Positions 31,765 to 41,665 of a stretch of DNA of 64,000 nt are shown in pieces (the first letter of the stretch is position 1; each line of letters opens with the position of its first letter). This DNA comes from an uncultured Pelagibacteraceae bacterium (GTDB taxonomy: Bacteria > Pseudomonadota > Alphaproteobacteria > Pelagibacterales > Pelagibacteraceae), in contig CACHCL010000004.1 in the NCBI GenBank assembly GCA_902578315.1, positions 31,001-95,000 of the forward strand, written 5' to 3'. The translations under genes were made by a program, and so were the position numbers. Below the pieces are notes generated by a model. It did no database searches. It had not been told where the DNA came from and worked only from the letters and a program-made list of their open reading frames with translations.

Positions 31765-33481
31765 ATATTTTCTAGCTCTAATTTTCTTTAATATTTTTTT
31801 ATTTCCTCTTAAAAGTGAGGAAAAAATAGATATTTGGAAAAATAAAAAACTAAATGAACAGACTTCTGAAGAAAATATTGAAAGTCTCAAAGAAAATAAG
31901 AATAAAATTTCCATAAATGAAAATAAATCTTTTGAAGAGAAAATTAAGATCGAAGATGGCTTAATTGACAAGACTCAAGAAGTTAAAGTTTTTGGTATTT
32001 ATGATCCATCAGAATATGATTTTGACTTGAATATGTGGTCAGCTACTAAAGCTGAGGATGTGAGAGCGAGTATAAAAAGATTGAAAAAAATTAAATTATC
32101 TAAAACTTCAAACGAAATTTTTGAAAATATTTTGCTTTCTTTTTCTTATCCACCTTTAGGAATGAAAGAAGAGGAATTTACCTCCCTAAAATTAAATTGG
32201 ATCATTGAAAATCAGCGTCTGGATTTGTTAGAAAATTTCTTAAATCAAAATGAAGAGTTCAAAGGAAAAAGTAAGGCAGTTCAACATTTAGTGGACTCGA
32301 ATATTTCTCAGGCAGAAATTAAAGAAGGTTGTGAAAAAATTAGATTTATTGATAGTAAAATTAAAGATGCCTACTTAGAAAAATTTAAGATTTATTGTCT
32401 TATATTTGATAATAAACAATCTCAAGCACAACTTTTGTTAGATCTTTTAAGAGAACAAAAACAATCAGATAATTTTTTTGATGATAAGATTAATTATTTG
32501 TTAGGTATCTCAGACAAAACCTCACAGAAAGTAAATGATACAAATTTACTTAATTTTTACTTATCAAGCATTACGACAAAAGATTTCAAATATACTCCTA
32601 ACAATAGAACCAAAAAGGAAATATGGAAATATTTAAATTCTGCAAATTTAATAGTTCTTGATGATATAAATGATAAAAAAAAATTACAAGAATTAGAGCA
32701 GGTAGCAAATAAAGGCCAAATAGAACCAGAAATAATTTTTAATATCTACAAACAAATTCCTTTTAATTTAAACACGTTACTTAACGCAAAAAATATTTAT
32801 AAAACATTAGATAAAAGTGACTCGAGAGCTTTAATATATCAAAAATTTTTGTTGGCAGAGGAATACAGTTCAAAAGTTGAATACTTATTTCTTTTAGAAG
32901 AAATTTTTAAGAAAGATAATTTACAAAATGTCTATTCTGAATTTTTAATAAATAGTCTAAAAGAAATAGGGACAGAAAATATTCCTGTTGATTATAAGGA
33001 ATCCGTAGAGGCAAAGATTAAAAATACTCAGGAAATAAAATTTGGAAAAGTAAAATATAATGATAAAATTTTACATCAATCAAAAGTAATTAAATTCTAT
33101 GTTGAAAATGAAAATTTTAAAAAAAGCCAAAAAGAAATTGATAAAACGTTTAAAAAAATAAGCAAAAATAGGAAGTATTTCTATTCAGCTAAAGACTTAG
33201 CTCTTACAAACTCTTTAATTAAAGATGGATTTAAAATTCCTTCATTCTTTAATTATGAAGAACTTTCTAAAAAATATGAAGTTCCAAAAAATTTATTAAG
33301 TCTTATAGAAAAGAAAGAGAATGCATTTTTAGCACTTAAAATTGTTGAAATAATTGGGGAAGACGAGCCTTATCAACTTGATCCTGAAACTATATTTTTC
33401 ATTACCTCTTTATTAAATGACATGAGTCTTTATAAAATTAGAAATAAAGTTTTAGTTTCAGCTTTACCTAATAGAATTTAA
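31745..33481 (+). CDS. Secreted/periplasmic hypothetical protein
   Basis: N-terminal signal-like segment [21 protein letters not shown]; remainder helical; no family recognised. Confidence 0.75.
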   Translation: MISKSYKYFLALIFFNIFLFPLKSEEKIDIWKNKKLNEQTSEENIESLKENKNKISINENKSFEEKIKIEDGLIDKTQEVKVFGIYDPSEYDFDLNMWSATKAEDVRASIKRLKKIKLSKTSNEIFENILLSFSYPPLGMKEEEFTSLKLNWIIENQRLDLLENFLNQNEEFKGKSKAVQHLVDSNISQAEIKEGCEKIRFIDSKIKDAYLEKFKIYCLIFDNKQSQAQLLLDLLREQKQSDNFFDDKINYLLGISDKTSQKVNDTNLLNFYLSSITTKDFKYTPNNRTKKEIWKYLNSANLIVLDDINDKKKLQELEQVANKGQIEPEIIFNIYKQIPFNLNTLLNAKNIYKTLDKSDSRALIYQKFLLAEEYSSKVEYLFLLEEIFKKDNLQNVYSEFLINSLKEIGTENIPVDYKESVEAKIKNTQEIKFGKVKYNDKILHQSKVIKFYVENENFKKSQKEIDKTFKKISKNRKYFYSAKDLALTNSLIKDGFKIPSFFNYEELSKKYEVPKNLLSLIEKKENAFLALKIVEIIGEDEPYQLDPETIFFITSLLNDMSLYKIRNKVLVSALPNRI

Positions 33482-33493
33482 AATAAAAATAAA

Positions 33494-34015
33494 ATGACCA
33501 AAAGAACAATAATAATAGAACCAGATCCTATTTTAAGAAAAAAAAGTGACGCAATAGAAAAAGTAGACGATGAATTAAGAAAATTAATGGATGAAATGTT
33601 AGAAACTATGTACGAAGCACCTGGTATCGGATTAGCTGCAGTTCAAATAGGAATTTTAAAAAGATTAATTGTTATTGATATTTCTAAAGAGGAAAAAAAA
33701 AATCCAATTTTTTTAATTAACCCTGAAATCATAACAAAGTCTAAAAATAAATCTGTATATGAAGAAGGATGCTTGTCTTTACCTGGCCAATTTGCTGAGA
33801 TTGAGAGGCCCGCAGAATGTTTAATAAAATATCTTGATTATCAGGGTAAACAAAAGGAACTTAAAGCTACTGGTCTAATGGCAACGTGCGTTCAACATGA
33901 AATTGACCATTTAAATGGAGTTTTATTTATTGATTATTTATCAAAATTAAAAAAAGATATGATAATTAAAAGATTACAAAAGAAGAAAAAAGAATTTAAA
34001 AAAAATATTCTTTAA
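33494..34015 (+). CDS. def: Peptide deformylase
   Basis: GIGLAAVQIG, EGCLSLPG, QHEIDHLNGVLFID. Confidence 0.98.
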   Translation: MTKRTIIIEPDPILRKKSDAIEKVDDELRKLMDEMLETMYEAPGIGLAAVQIGILKRLIVIDISKEEKKNPIFLINPEIITKSKNKSVYEEGCLSLPGQFAEIERPAECLIKYLDYQGKQKELKATGLMATCVQHEIDHLNGVLFIDYLSKLKKDMIIKRLQKKKKEFKKNIL

Positions 34016-34021
34016 AATTTA

Positions 34022-34948
34022 ATGCCATTAAAAATAATTTTTATGGGAACACCCCATTTTGCAATACCGATAATAAAATCAATCTGTAAGTCCGATCATG
34101 ATATATTATGCGTTTATACCCAGCCACCAAAAAAAAAAGATAGAGGTCAAAAAAAAAATATTACTCCAATTCATGAATTTGCTAATACGATGAATTTGGA
34201 AATAAGACATCCTAAAAGTATTGATGAAAATGAAATTGAATATATAAAAAATTTAAATCCAGATGTGGTTGTAGTAGTGGCATATGGGAAAATCCTACCA
34301 ACCAAACTTTTGAGTTTAGATAAAATAAAATTTATTAATGTTCATGCTTCATTGCTTCCAAAATTAAGAGGAGCCGCACCAATTCAAAGGGCAATAATGA
34401 ATTTAGAAAAAGAGACGGGTATTTCAATAATGAAAATAGAACCCAAGCTTGATACGGGGCCAATTTTGATGAAATCTAAAATAGATATTAATGAAGGAAC
34501 CACTTATGAAGTTTTAAGCAATGAATTATCAAAAATAGGGTCAGAATTAATTTTAAGATCATTAAAATTAATTTATAGAAAAGCAGATAAATATTTTCCT
34601 CAAGATGAACAATATGCTACTTATGCAAAAAAAATTAAAAAAAATGAGTCTAAAATTAATTGGAATATAAAAGCTAAAAATCTAATAGCAAATATAAACG
34701 CTCTTAACCCCAATCCTGGCTGTTGGTTTAATTTAAAGGGCTCAAGAATTAAAATAATTAAAGCGGTTGAGGTAGAAGCAAAAGCTGAGCCAGGTATTGT
34801 ACTTGATAATAAATTTACTATTAGCTGTTCAGAAAATGCTATTCAAATTTTAGAATTAAAAAAAGAGGGCAAAAAATTAATAAAAGCGAGTGAATTTTTA
34901 AAAGGAAATAATTTAAAGATAGGTCTCAAATTAGATAACCATGTATAA
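34022..34948 (+). CDS. fmt: Methionyl-tRNA formyltransferase
   Basis: FMGTPHFAIPII, NVHASLLPKLRGAAPIQRAIMN. Confidence 0.98.
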   Translation: MPLKIIFMGTPHFAIPIIKSICKSDHDILCVYTQPPKKKDRGQKKNITPIHEFANTMNLEIRHPKSIDENEIEYIKNLNPDVVVVVAYGKILPTKLLSLDKIKFINVHASLLPKLRGAAPIQRAIMNLEKETGISIMKIEPKLDTGPILMKSKIDINEGTTYEVLSNELSKIGSELILRSLKLIYRKADKYFPQDEQYATYAKKIKKNESKINWNIKAKNLIANINALNPNPGCWFNLKGSRIKIIKAVEVEAKAEPGIVLDNKFTISCSENAIQILELKKEGKKLIKASEFLKGNNLKIGLKLDNHV

Positions 34949-35681
34949 CTATCAAATAAAAATAGAGTACGATGGTACATTTTTTGTAGGTTGGCAAATT
35001 CAAAAAAATGGTCGATCTATTCAAGAAAAAATCGAAAAGGTTTTTTCAAAAATTCTTAAATCGAAAATAAATTTAATTGGTGCGGGAAGAACTGATAAAG
35101 GCGTTCATGCAATAGGGCAGTACGCCAATTTTAAAATAAACAAACCAGTCAAAGATATTAGGAAATTTTTAAGCAGCGTAAATTATTTTTTAAACAAACA
35201 TCTAATTTCAATAATTAAAATCACAAAAAAAAAATTAGATTTTAATTCAAGGTTTAATGCTAAAGAGCGGATTTATGAGTATGTAATTATAAACAGAGAG
35301 TCTAACTTGTCTTTAGACAAAAATAGAGCATGGCACATTAAAAAAAAATTAGATTTAACACTGCTGAAAAAAGGTGCAAAAATATTAGAAGGTAAACATA
35401 ATTTTTCAACTTATAGAGCAGCATCTTGCTCATCAAGAAGTCCAATAAAAAAGATTAATTTTATAAAGATTAAAAGGAAAGGTACAAGAATTATAATTGT
35501 TTTTAGTTCTAAATCATTTCTTCAAAATCAAGTAAGATCAATGGTTGGTTGTTTAATGTATCTTTCCTGCCATAAATGGAATCTTGAAGAATTTAAAAAA
35601 TCATTTAAATCAAAAAAAAGAGCAATGTGTGCACCACCAGCTCCAGCAAAGGGTCTTTATTTGTATAATGTAAGATATTAA
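34941..35681 (+). CDS. truA: tRNA pseudouridine(38-40) synthase
   Basis: EYDGTFFVGWQIQKNGRSIQEKIE, GAGRTDKGVHAIGQ, SFLQNQVRSMVGCL. Confidence 0.98.
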   Translation: MYNYQIKIEYDGTFFVGWQIQKNGRSIQEKIEKVFSKILKSKINLIGAGRTDKGVHAIGQYANFKINKPVKDIRKFLSSVNYFLNKHLISIIKITKKKLDFNSRFNAKERIYEYVIINRESNLSLDKNRAWHIKKKLDLTLLKKGAKILEGKHNFSTYRAASCSSRSPIKKINFIKIKRKGTRIIIVFSSKSFLQNQVRSMVGCLMYLSCHKWNLEEFKKSFKSKKRAMCAPPAPAKGLYLYNVRY

Positions 35682-36440
35682 TTAAAAAAGATTTTTTCCA
35701 TTGTATTTTAATAAAGAATTTAAGGAAATTGAGAATAAAGATATAAAATTTTGAAAAAAATTCATTTTATTATATTTTTTATTAATTTTCCAAATCCAGT
35801 AAAAGTTTTTAAGATTATTACTTTGTAAAGAGTTTTTTCTAATTCTATATCTTGTTAAAGACTTATTTAATCTATGTGCGGTTTTTACCTTTTTTAAAAG
35901 TTTACATTTAAAAAAATAATCTTCACAAATATCTGTGTCTGTAAATTTTATATTTTTAATTACACTTCTCTTTACCATCATAGTACTTGTAGCTATTGAA
36001 GTATTTTTGATAAATTCTCTATATGTGAATTTTTTTGGGACGTTTATTTTTTTATTTTTAAGCCCAAAAGTTTTATAATTTGTATAAGTAAAAGATAAGT
36101 TATTTTTTTTCATGAAGGAAATCTGATAATTTAATTTATTTTTCATCCATAAATCATCAGAATCTATAAATGCAATAAAACTATTTTTTGATTTTTTTAT
36201 AGCTAAATTTCTACAATAACCAGTACCTTTATTCTTTTTTAAGAAAAAAATTTTAATTTTTTTATGATTTAAATATTTTTTAAGAATTTTTTTTGTTTTT
36301 GAATTTGAACTATCATCAACAATTATGAGATTCCAATTCACAAAACTTTGCTGAATAATACTTTTAATTGTTTTTTCTAAAAAATCCTCACTGTTATAGT
36401 TTGGTAATATAATGTCTATATTTTTGTTATTTTTTTTCAT
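35682..36440 (-). CDS. Family 2 glycosyltransferase
   Basis: DIILPNYNSEDFLEKTIKSIIQQSFVNWNLIIVDDSSNS, FIAFIDSDDLWM. Confidence 0.92.
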   Translation of the reverse strand: MKKNNKNIDIILPNYNSEDFLEKTIKSIIQQSFVNWNLIIVDDSSNSKTKKILKKYLNHKKIKIFFLKKNKGTGYCRNLAIKKSKNSFIAFIDSDDLWMKNKLNYQISFMKKNNLSFTYTNYKTFGLKNKKINVPKKFTYREFIKNTSIATSTMMVKRSVIKNIKFTDTDICEDYFFKCKLLKKVKTAHRLNKSLTRYRIRKNSLQSNNLKNFYWIWKINKKYNKMNFFQNFISLFSISLNSLLKYNGKNLF

Positions 36441-36445
36441 AATTT

Positions 36446-37744
36446 CTAACCTAATATTGTCGCATAGTACATCTTAGTTGAAATCGAAAAAGTGGCAAAA
36501 TAAAAAAAAATTAAATAAGTTTTTTTAAAATTTAAATCTAATTTAGTTCTAAAAAATGAAAATGATAAAAGAATAATGAGAGGATCTAAATATTCTTGTT
36601 GAAAAGGAAAAGTGAACACGGACATTAATAATAAAAAAATAATTACGGCAAAATCAATTTTTTTATTAAAATAAGAGTAAACTATTGCTGTTGCTAAGAA
36701 AAATGAAATCAATGTAAATATTAATCTTAAATTAATATCTTCGAAAAGAATTAAAAAAACTTTATGTACTATTCCTTTGCCCAAATTTGGCAATGTTTCA
36801 AAGTTTGCAAATATTAATACCGAACAAATATAAATAAATAATAAAAAAATTAAGATTAAAAATTCTCTGCTTAATAATTTTTTTTTGAATTCAAATAAAC
36901 TATCTTTTTTAAAAATAAATAATGGTAGAACGTAAAAAGATATGATTGTTAAACAATAACCTAGATTAAATAGATGAAATTCCTCCCCAAGTCCTCTTTT
37001 TCCAGTTGCATTAGGAGGGATTATAGAACCCCATAAATAGATTAAGTATAAAAATGGCAAAGCCATAATTACAAAAAAAAATATAGATGAATATTTTAGC
37101 CTGTAATTTATATTTGCATTTAGTAAGTGAAACAAACATAAAGCTGGAATAAAAACTAATTTTTGATCAAAATAAACACAAAGTGAGCTTAAAAAACATA
37201 AAAGTAATATTAGCAAATAATTACCAAAACTATCTTTCTTTAAGTTTTCCGTATCAATTTTTGAATATATTAAATAAGCGCCTAACAAACATATTAAACC
37301 ATAATTTTCTCCTAAACCCCAAAATGCAGAAGTTCTAAAATAGGGACTAAGCATTACAATAGACGTCAAAAATAATAGAAGATAAACGTTAGAAGTCTTG
37401 AAATTTTTTCTTAGACAAAAGAAAAACAAAATCGGCACAACAAGAGATATGAGTAGAACAGATAATCTAAAATCCTCTTTATTTTGAATAAAAGGATTTA
37501 AATAAATATGAATAATATAAGCTAGTGGAGGTCTACTATCATTATATAATGCATTATCTAAATTTGAAAATGTATTTTGTTTTAATAACTGTAAATTTTT
37601 CCAAATTAATTCAAAATCATAAGGACCTGCGCCAGCAGAATTTTCATTGGTATAAAAACCATAAAAAAAATAAATTAAGATTGTCGCTGAAAAAAAAATA
37701 GATAGCGCTTCTTGAAAATTTATTTTTTTTTTGCCAATCTCCAT
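36446..37744 (-). CDS. Polytopic membrane protein
   Basis: Multiple TM helices; SRPPLAYIIHIYLNPF; next to a GT2 gene, possibly a glycan-related membrane enzyme. Confidence 0.65.
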   Translation of the reverse strand: MEIGKKKINFQEALSIFFSATILIYFFYGFYTNENSAGAGPYDFELIWKNLQLLKQNTFSNLDNALYNDSRPPLAYIIHIYLNPFIQNKEDFRLSVLLISLVVPILFFFCLRKNFKTSNVYLLLFLTSIVMLSPYFRTSAFWGLGENYGLICLLGAYLIYSKIDTENLKKDSFGNYLLILLLCFLSSLCVYFDQKLVFIPALCLFHLLNANINYRLKYSSIFFFVIMALPFLYLIYLWGSIIPPNATGKRGLGEEFHLFNLGYCLTIISFYVLPLFIFKKDSLFEFKKKLLSREFLILIFLLFIYICSVLIFANFETLPNLGKGIVHKVFLILFEDINLRLIFTLISFFLATAIVYSYFNKKIDFAVIIFLLLMSVFTFPFQQEYLDPLIILLSFSFFRTKLDLNFKKTYLIFFYFATFSISTKMYYATILG

Positions 37745-38166
37745 CTAGATCCTTCTCTAACAATATAACCAATGCATTTTTCTGTACCACACTTACATGG
37801 ATAGTTTTTATAATCCTCATCATAACTAAAACCATAATCATATGATAGTTCCTCACCCTTTTTAATATTCCTCATTGCGTATATCCATATTTTTAGACCT
37901 GATCCTAAAACTTCACAGTTAGGTTCACAAGAATGATTTATTAATCTTGCTAAATTAAATTTGAAATCACCGTCAAGGTCATAACGTTTATTTATATTAA
38001 AAAGATATATTGCTTTACCATTGTCGAATTTAGGGTCAGTCTCACTCTTTTTAACTGAAATAATTTTCCCTTTATATTCTAAAATTCTTGTTCCTTTTTT
38101 TATGTCACGGTTTGCATATAAACCATTTTTATCTATTTTAGACTTTTTTATCTTAAATAACTTCAC
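37720..38166 (-). CDS. SET domain-containing protein (putative protein lysine methyltransferase)
   Basis: GLYANRDIKKGTRILEYKGKII, LARLINHSCEPNCEV, AMRNIKKGEELSYDYGF, post-SET CKCGTEKCIGYI. GTG start overlaps the dapE stop (GTGA). Confidence 0.93.
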   Translation of the reverse strand: MKLFKIKKSKIDKNGLYANRDIKKGTRILEYKGKIISVKKSETDPKFDNGKAIYLFNINKRYDLDGDFKFNLARLINHSCEPNCEVLGSGLKIWIYAMRNIKKGEELSYDYGFSYDEDYKNYPCKCGTEKCIGYIVREGSRWRLAKKK

Positions 38167-39320
38167 TTAAAATACTCTACTAGAATATTATTATATATCT
38201 TTGTAAGTTTTTTTAAGTCAGTTAACGAAACACACTCATCAACTCTATGCATAGTTTTATTAACCAATCCGAATTCAAGACATGGAGAAATCTTTTTAAT
38301 AAATCTTGCATCTGAGGTACCTCCAGTTGTAGAAAATTTTGGATTTATTCTTGTTATTTTCCTAATGATCTTTTTGGCCATAAATATAGTTTTATTTGGC
38401 TTTGTTAAAAACGCATCTCCATTAGTAATATAATTAATTTTATATTTACATTTATTTTTTTTACTAATTTTTTTTACAATAAAATTAATTTTCTTCTTCA
38501 ATGAGTTAGAGGTATGTAAATTATTGTACCTTATATTGAACTGCGCCCTAGCTCTTGCTGGTATGACATTATGAGCCTTATTATCTACATTTATTGATGT
38601 AAATTCTAAATTTGAAGGTTGAAAATTTTTATTCCCTCTATCAAGTTTTCTCTCTTTAAGCTTTTTGCATATAGCTACCAATGTGTTTATTGGGTTATTT
38701 GAAAGGTGAGGGTATGCAATATGTCCCTGTATACCAGCAATTTCAATTTTTCCCGATAAACTTCCCCTTCTTCCAATTTTAATCATTTCTCCAAGTTTTT
38801 TTGGGTTAGTTGGCTCTCCTACAATACAAAAATCAATTTTTTCTTTTTTTCTTTTAAGGTAATCTACAACTTTCTTCGTGCCATTTATTGCATAGCCTTC
38901 TTCATCACCAGTAATTAAAAAACTAATTGATCCATTAAATTTTTGCTTTTTTTCTAGAAATTTACTTACTGCTGCAGCAAAACAAGCAATAGAACTCTTC
39001 ATATCGTTGGCACCTCTTCCAATTAGATAATTTTTCTTTACTATTGGTTTAAAAGGATTAACGGTCCAATCTTTAAAATTTCCGGGAGGAACTACATCTG
39101 TATGTCCGGCATAACAAAGGTTTGGTCCTTTTTTACCAATTCTTGCATAAAGATTTTTTATTGGTTTACTTCCTTTACCTTTAAATTCTAAAATTTTACA
39201 ATTAAAGCCTAATTTTTTTAACCTATTACTAAGAAATTTTATTGCCCCCGCATCTATAGGCGTAACACTCGGAAATTTTATTAAATCCTTAGATAATTGT
39301 AATTCGTTAATTATAGTCAT
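38163..39320 (-). CDS. dapE: Succinyl-diaminopimelate desuccinylase
   Basis: LCYAGHTDVVPPGNFKDW, GRGANDMKSSIACF, ITGDEEGYAINGTKK, FSTTGGTSDARFI. Confidence 0.97.
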   Translation of the reverse strand: MTIINELQLSKDLIKFPSVTPIDAGAIKFLSNRLKKLGFNCKILEFKGKGSKPIKNLYARIGKKGPNLCYAGHTDVVPPGNFKDWTVNPFKPIVKKNYLIGRGANDMKSSIACFAAAVSKFLEKKQKFNGSISFLITGDEEGYAINGTKKVVDYLKRKKEKIDFCIVGEPTNPKKLGEMIKIGRRGSLSGKIEIAGIQGHIAYPHLSNNPINTLVAICKKLKERKLDRGNKNFQPSNLEFTSINVDNKAHNVIPARARAQFNIRYNNLHTSNSLKKKINFIVKKISKKNKCKYKINYITNGDAFLTKPNKTIFMAKKIIRKITRINPKFSTTGGTSDARFIKKISPCLEFGLVNKTMHRVDECVSLTDLKKLTKIYNNILVEYFK

Positions 39321-40147
39321 TAATCTCTCAGTAAGTCGTTTATAGAGGTTTTGCTTCTAGTTTTTTCATCAACTTTTTTTACTATTACTGCACAATATAA
39401 AGAAGGTCCGTTAGGGTTGGATTTATTAGGTAAGCTTCCGGGAACCACAACTGAATAAGCAGGAACTTTACCAAAATGTATTTCTCCAGAGTTTCTATCA
39501 ACTATTTTTGTAGATGCTCCAATGTAAACTCCCATTGATAATACCGCACCTTCTTCAACTAAAACACCTTCGGCAATTTCAGAACGAGCACCAATAAAAC
39601 AATTGTCTTCAATAATTACTGGACCAGCTTGAAGTGGTTCTAGTACCCCTCCTATACCTGCGCCTCCAGAAATATGACAATTTTTCCCAACCTGAGCACA
39701 TGAACCAACAGATGCCCATGTATCAATCATTGTACCTTCATCTACGTAAGCTCCGAGATTTACAAAGCTAGGCATTAAAACAACATTTTTAGCTATGTAA
39801 GCTCCTTTTCTGACAACTCCATTAGGAACATGACGGTAACCTGCATTTTTCCAATCTTTCTCTTTCCAATTAACTGTTTTTCCAGGAACTTTATCATACC
39901 AAGTAGTATAAGGGCCTTTCATCATCTCCATTTTATTAATTCTAAAGCTCAACAAAATAGCTTTTTTAATCCATTGATTTACAATCCAACCACCATCTAT
40001 TTTGTTTGCCACTCTGATTTTTCCACTATCAACTAATTCAATAGTTTCGTTAATAGCCTTAACTAATTTCTTATCAGACTTTGGACCTACTTTTTCTTTT
40101 TTTTCAAAACTTTCGTTAATTATTTTTTCTAATTTATCGTAACTCAT
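39320..40147 (-). CDS. dapD: 2,3,4,5-tetrahydropyridine-2,6-dicarboxylate N-succinyltransferase
   Basis: [43 protein letters not shown]. Confidence 0.98.
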   Translation of the reverse strand: MSYDKLEKIINESFEKKEKVGPKSDKKLVKAINETIELVDSGKIRVANKIDGGWIVNQWIKKAILLSFRINKMEMMKGPYTTWYDKVPGKTVNWKEKDWKNAGYRHVPNGVVRKGAYIAKNVVLMPSFVNLGAYVDEGTMIDTWASVGSCAQVGKNCHISGGAGIGGVLEPLQAGPVIIEDNCFIGARSEIAEGVLVEEGAVLSMGVYIGASTKIVDRNSGEIHFGKVPAYSVVVPGSLPNKSNPNGPSLYCAVIVKKVDEKTRSKTSINDLLRD

Positions 40148-40799
40148 TTATCTCCTTTAAAAATTTTGCTAAGCTGTCAGTCTTGTAATTAATGAAATCC
40201 GAGTCCGAATACTTTGCTGCCCATGGTTCATTATTTTTAATCCAAACAGTTTTCATTCCTAACTCGTATGCTGGTTTTAAATTTCTAGCAATATCTTCAA
40301 AGAATATACAATATTGTGGCTCAATTTTGTAATTTTCTACTAATTTTTTGTAAGGCTCTTTAGAAGGTTTTGGAATAAACTCACAATCTCTAATATCAAA
40401 AATTCCATCAAAAAGCTTATCTATTCCAATTCTTTTTGTAACATTGAGAGCATGGGCTCTAGAACCATTAGTAAAAATTATTTTTTTTCCATCTAATTTT
40501 TTGATTTCATCTTCTAAATTTTTATCTTTGTCTAAAAAACTTAGATCTACATCATGAACAAACTCTAAAAACTCATCGGCATCAATTTTATGGTTTTTAA
40601 TCATTCCGTTTAAAGTTGTATTATATTCTTGAAAATAGTTTTTTTGAATTTTCCTGGCCTCTTCAATGTTTACATTCAATTTTTCAGAGATAAATTTTGA
40701 CATTTTTTTATCTACTTGGTCGAAAACTTTAGTGGCTCCATCGTATAGTGTATTATCTAAATCAAATAACCAAAATTTTATATTTGTTAAATCCTTCAT
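40134..40799 (-). CDS. HAD-family pyrimidine 5'-nucleotidase
   Basis: [56 protein letters not shown]. Confidence 0.93.
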   Translation of the reverse strand: MKDLTNIKFWLFDLDNTLYDGATKVFDQVDKKMSKFISEKLNVNIEEARKIQKNYFQEYNTTLNGMIKNHKIDADEFLEFVHDVDLSFLDKDKNLEDEIKKLDGKKIIFTNGSRAHALNVTKRIGIDKLFDGIFDIRDCEFIPKPSKEPYKKLVENYKIEPQYCIFFEDIARNLKPAYELGMKTVWIKNNEPWAAKYSDSDFINYKTDSLAKFLKEINELR

Positions 40800-41665
40800 T
40801 CTCTAATTAATGTTCCAGATCCTTTATCAGAAAAAATTTCATGTAAAACTGAGTGAGGTTTTCTTCCATCTAGAATTACCACACCTCTCACGCCATTTTG
40901 AACAGCGTCTACACAGTTTTCAATTTTGGGTATCATACCACCTTGTACAACTTTCCACTTAATTAAATTTTCAAGATCTAATGGTTTTATTTCTGAAATT
41001 AATTTTTTTTGATCGTCGTAAACTCCTTCAACATTAGTCATCAAAATTAGTCTCCTAGATTTCAGTTTCTTTGCAATAGCACTAGCTGCAGTATCACCAT
41101 TAATATTATATGTTTGTTCATTCTTACCTAAACCTAAAGGTGCTATAATCGGTATTTTGTTTTCATTTAATGCGTTATGAATTAAACTATCATTTATTTT
41201 ATTTGGTATTCCAACAAATCCAAGTTCTTCTCGTTCAGGCTTTACTTCTATAATGTTTTCAGTCTTAGTATGGAACATAGCTGCTTGAGAACCTAATTTT
41301 CTTAGAGAATTTGCTATGTCTTTGTTAAAATCAATTAAAACTTCCTCCACAGTATCAATTATGTTTTTATCAGTAACCCTCAAGCCATTAATAAACTTTG
41401 ATACAATTTTTTTCTTATCTAACTCCCTTTTGATCCTCGGACCCCCACCATGAACTACAACTACGGATAAACCTAATCTGTTAAGAACATTTATATCAGA
41501 TATAAAATTATTAAAGACATTTCTGTCTATTAAAACATTGCCACCGTATTTAATTACAATTTTTTCATCTTTATATTTTTCAATGTATTTTTGAACAATA
41601 TTTATGTCTGGAGCTTTCTCAGGCCAAAATTCTTTAATCTCTTCTAGAGAAATATTTTTTGACAT
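40796..41665 (-). CDS. argB: Acetylglutamate kinase
   Basis: IVIKYGGNVLID, VVVHGGGPRIKRELDKK, NGLRVTD, INGDTAASAIAKKL, GGMIPKIENC. Confidence 0.98.
   Translation of the reverse strand: MSKNISLEEIKEFWPEKAPDINIVQKYIEKYKDEKIVIKYGGNVLIDRNVFNNFISDINVLNRLGLSVVVVHGGGPRIKRELDKKKIVSKFINGLRVTDKNIIDTVEEVLIDFNKDIANSLRKLGSQAAMFHTKTENIIEVKPEREELGFVGIPNKINDSLIHNALNENKIPIIAPLGLGKNEQTYNINGDTAASAIAKKLKSRRLILMTNVEGVYDDQKKLISEIKPLDLENLIKWKVVQGGMIPKIENCVDAVQNGVRGVVILDGRKPHSVLHEIFSDKGSGTLIRE

Noticed and set aside
37644-37856. 70-aa minus-strand ORF overlapping the SET gene in another frame
   Set aside because: Overlaps both the SET and membrane-protein genes; no conserved features.
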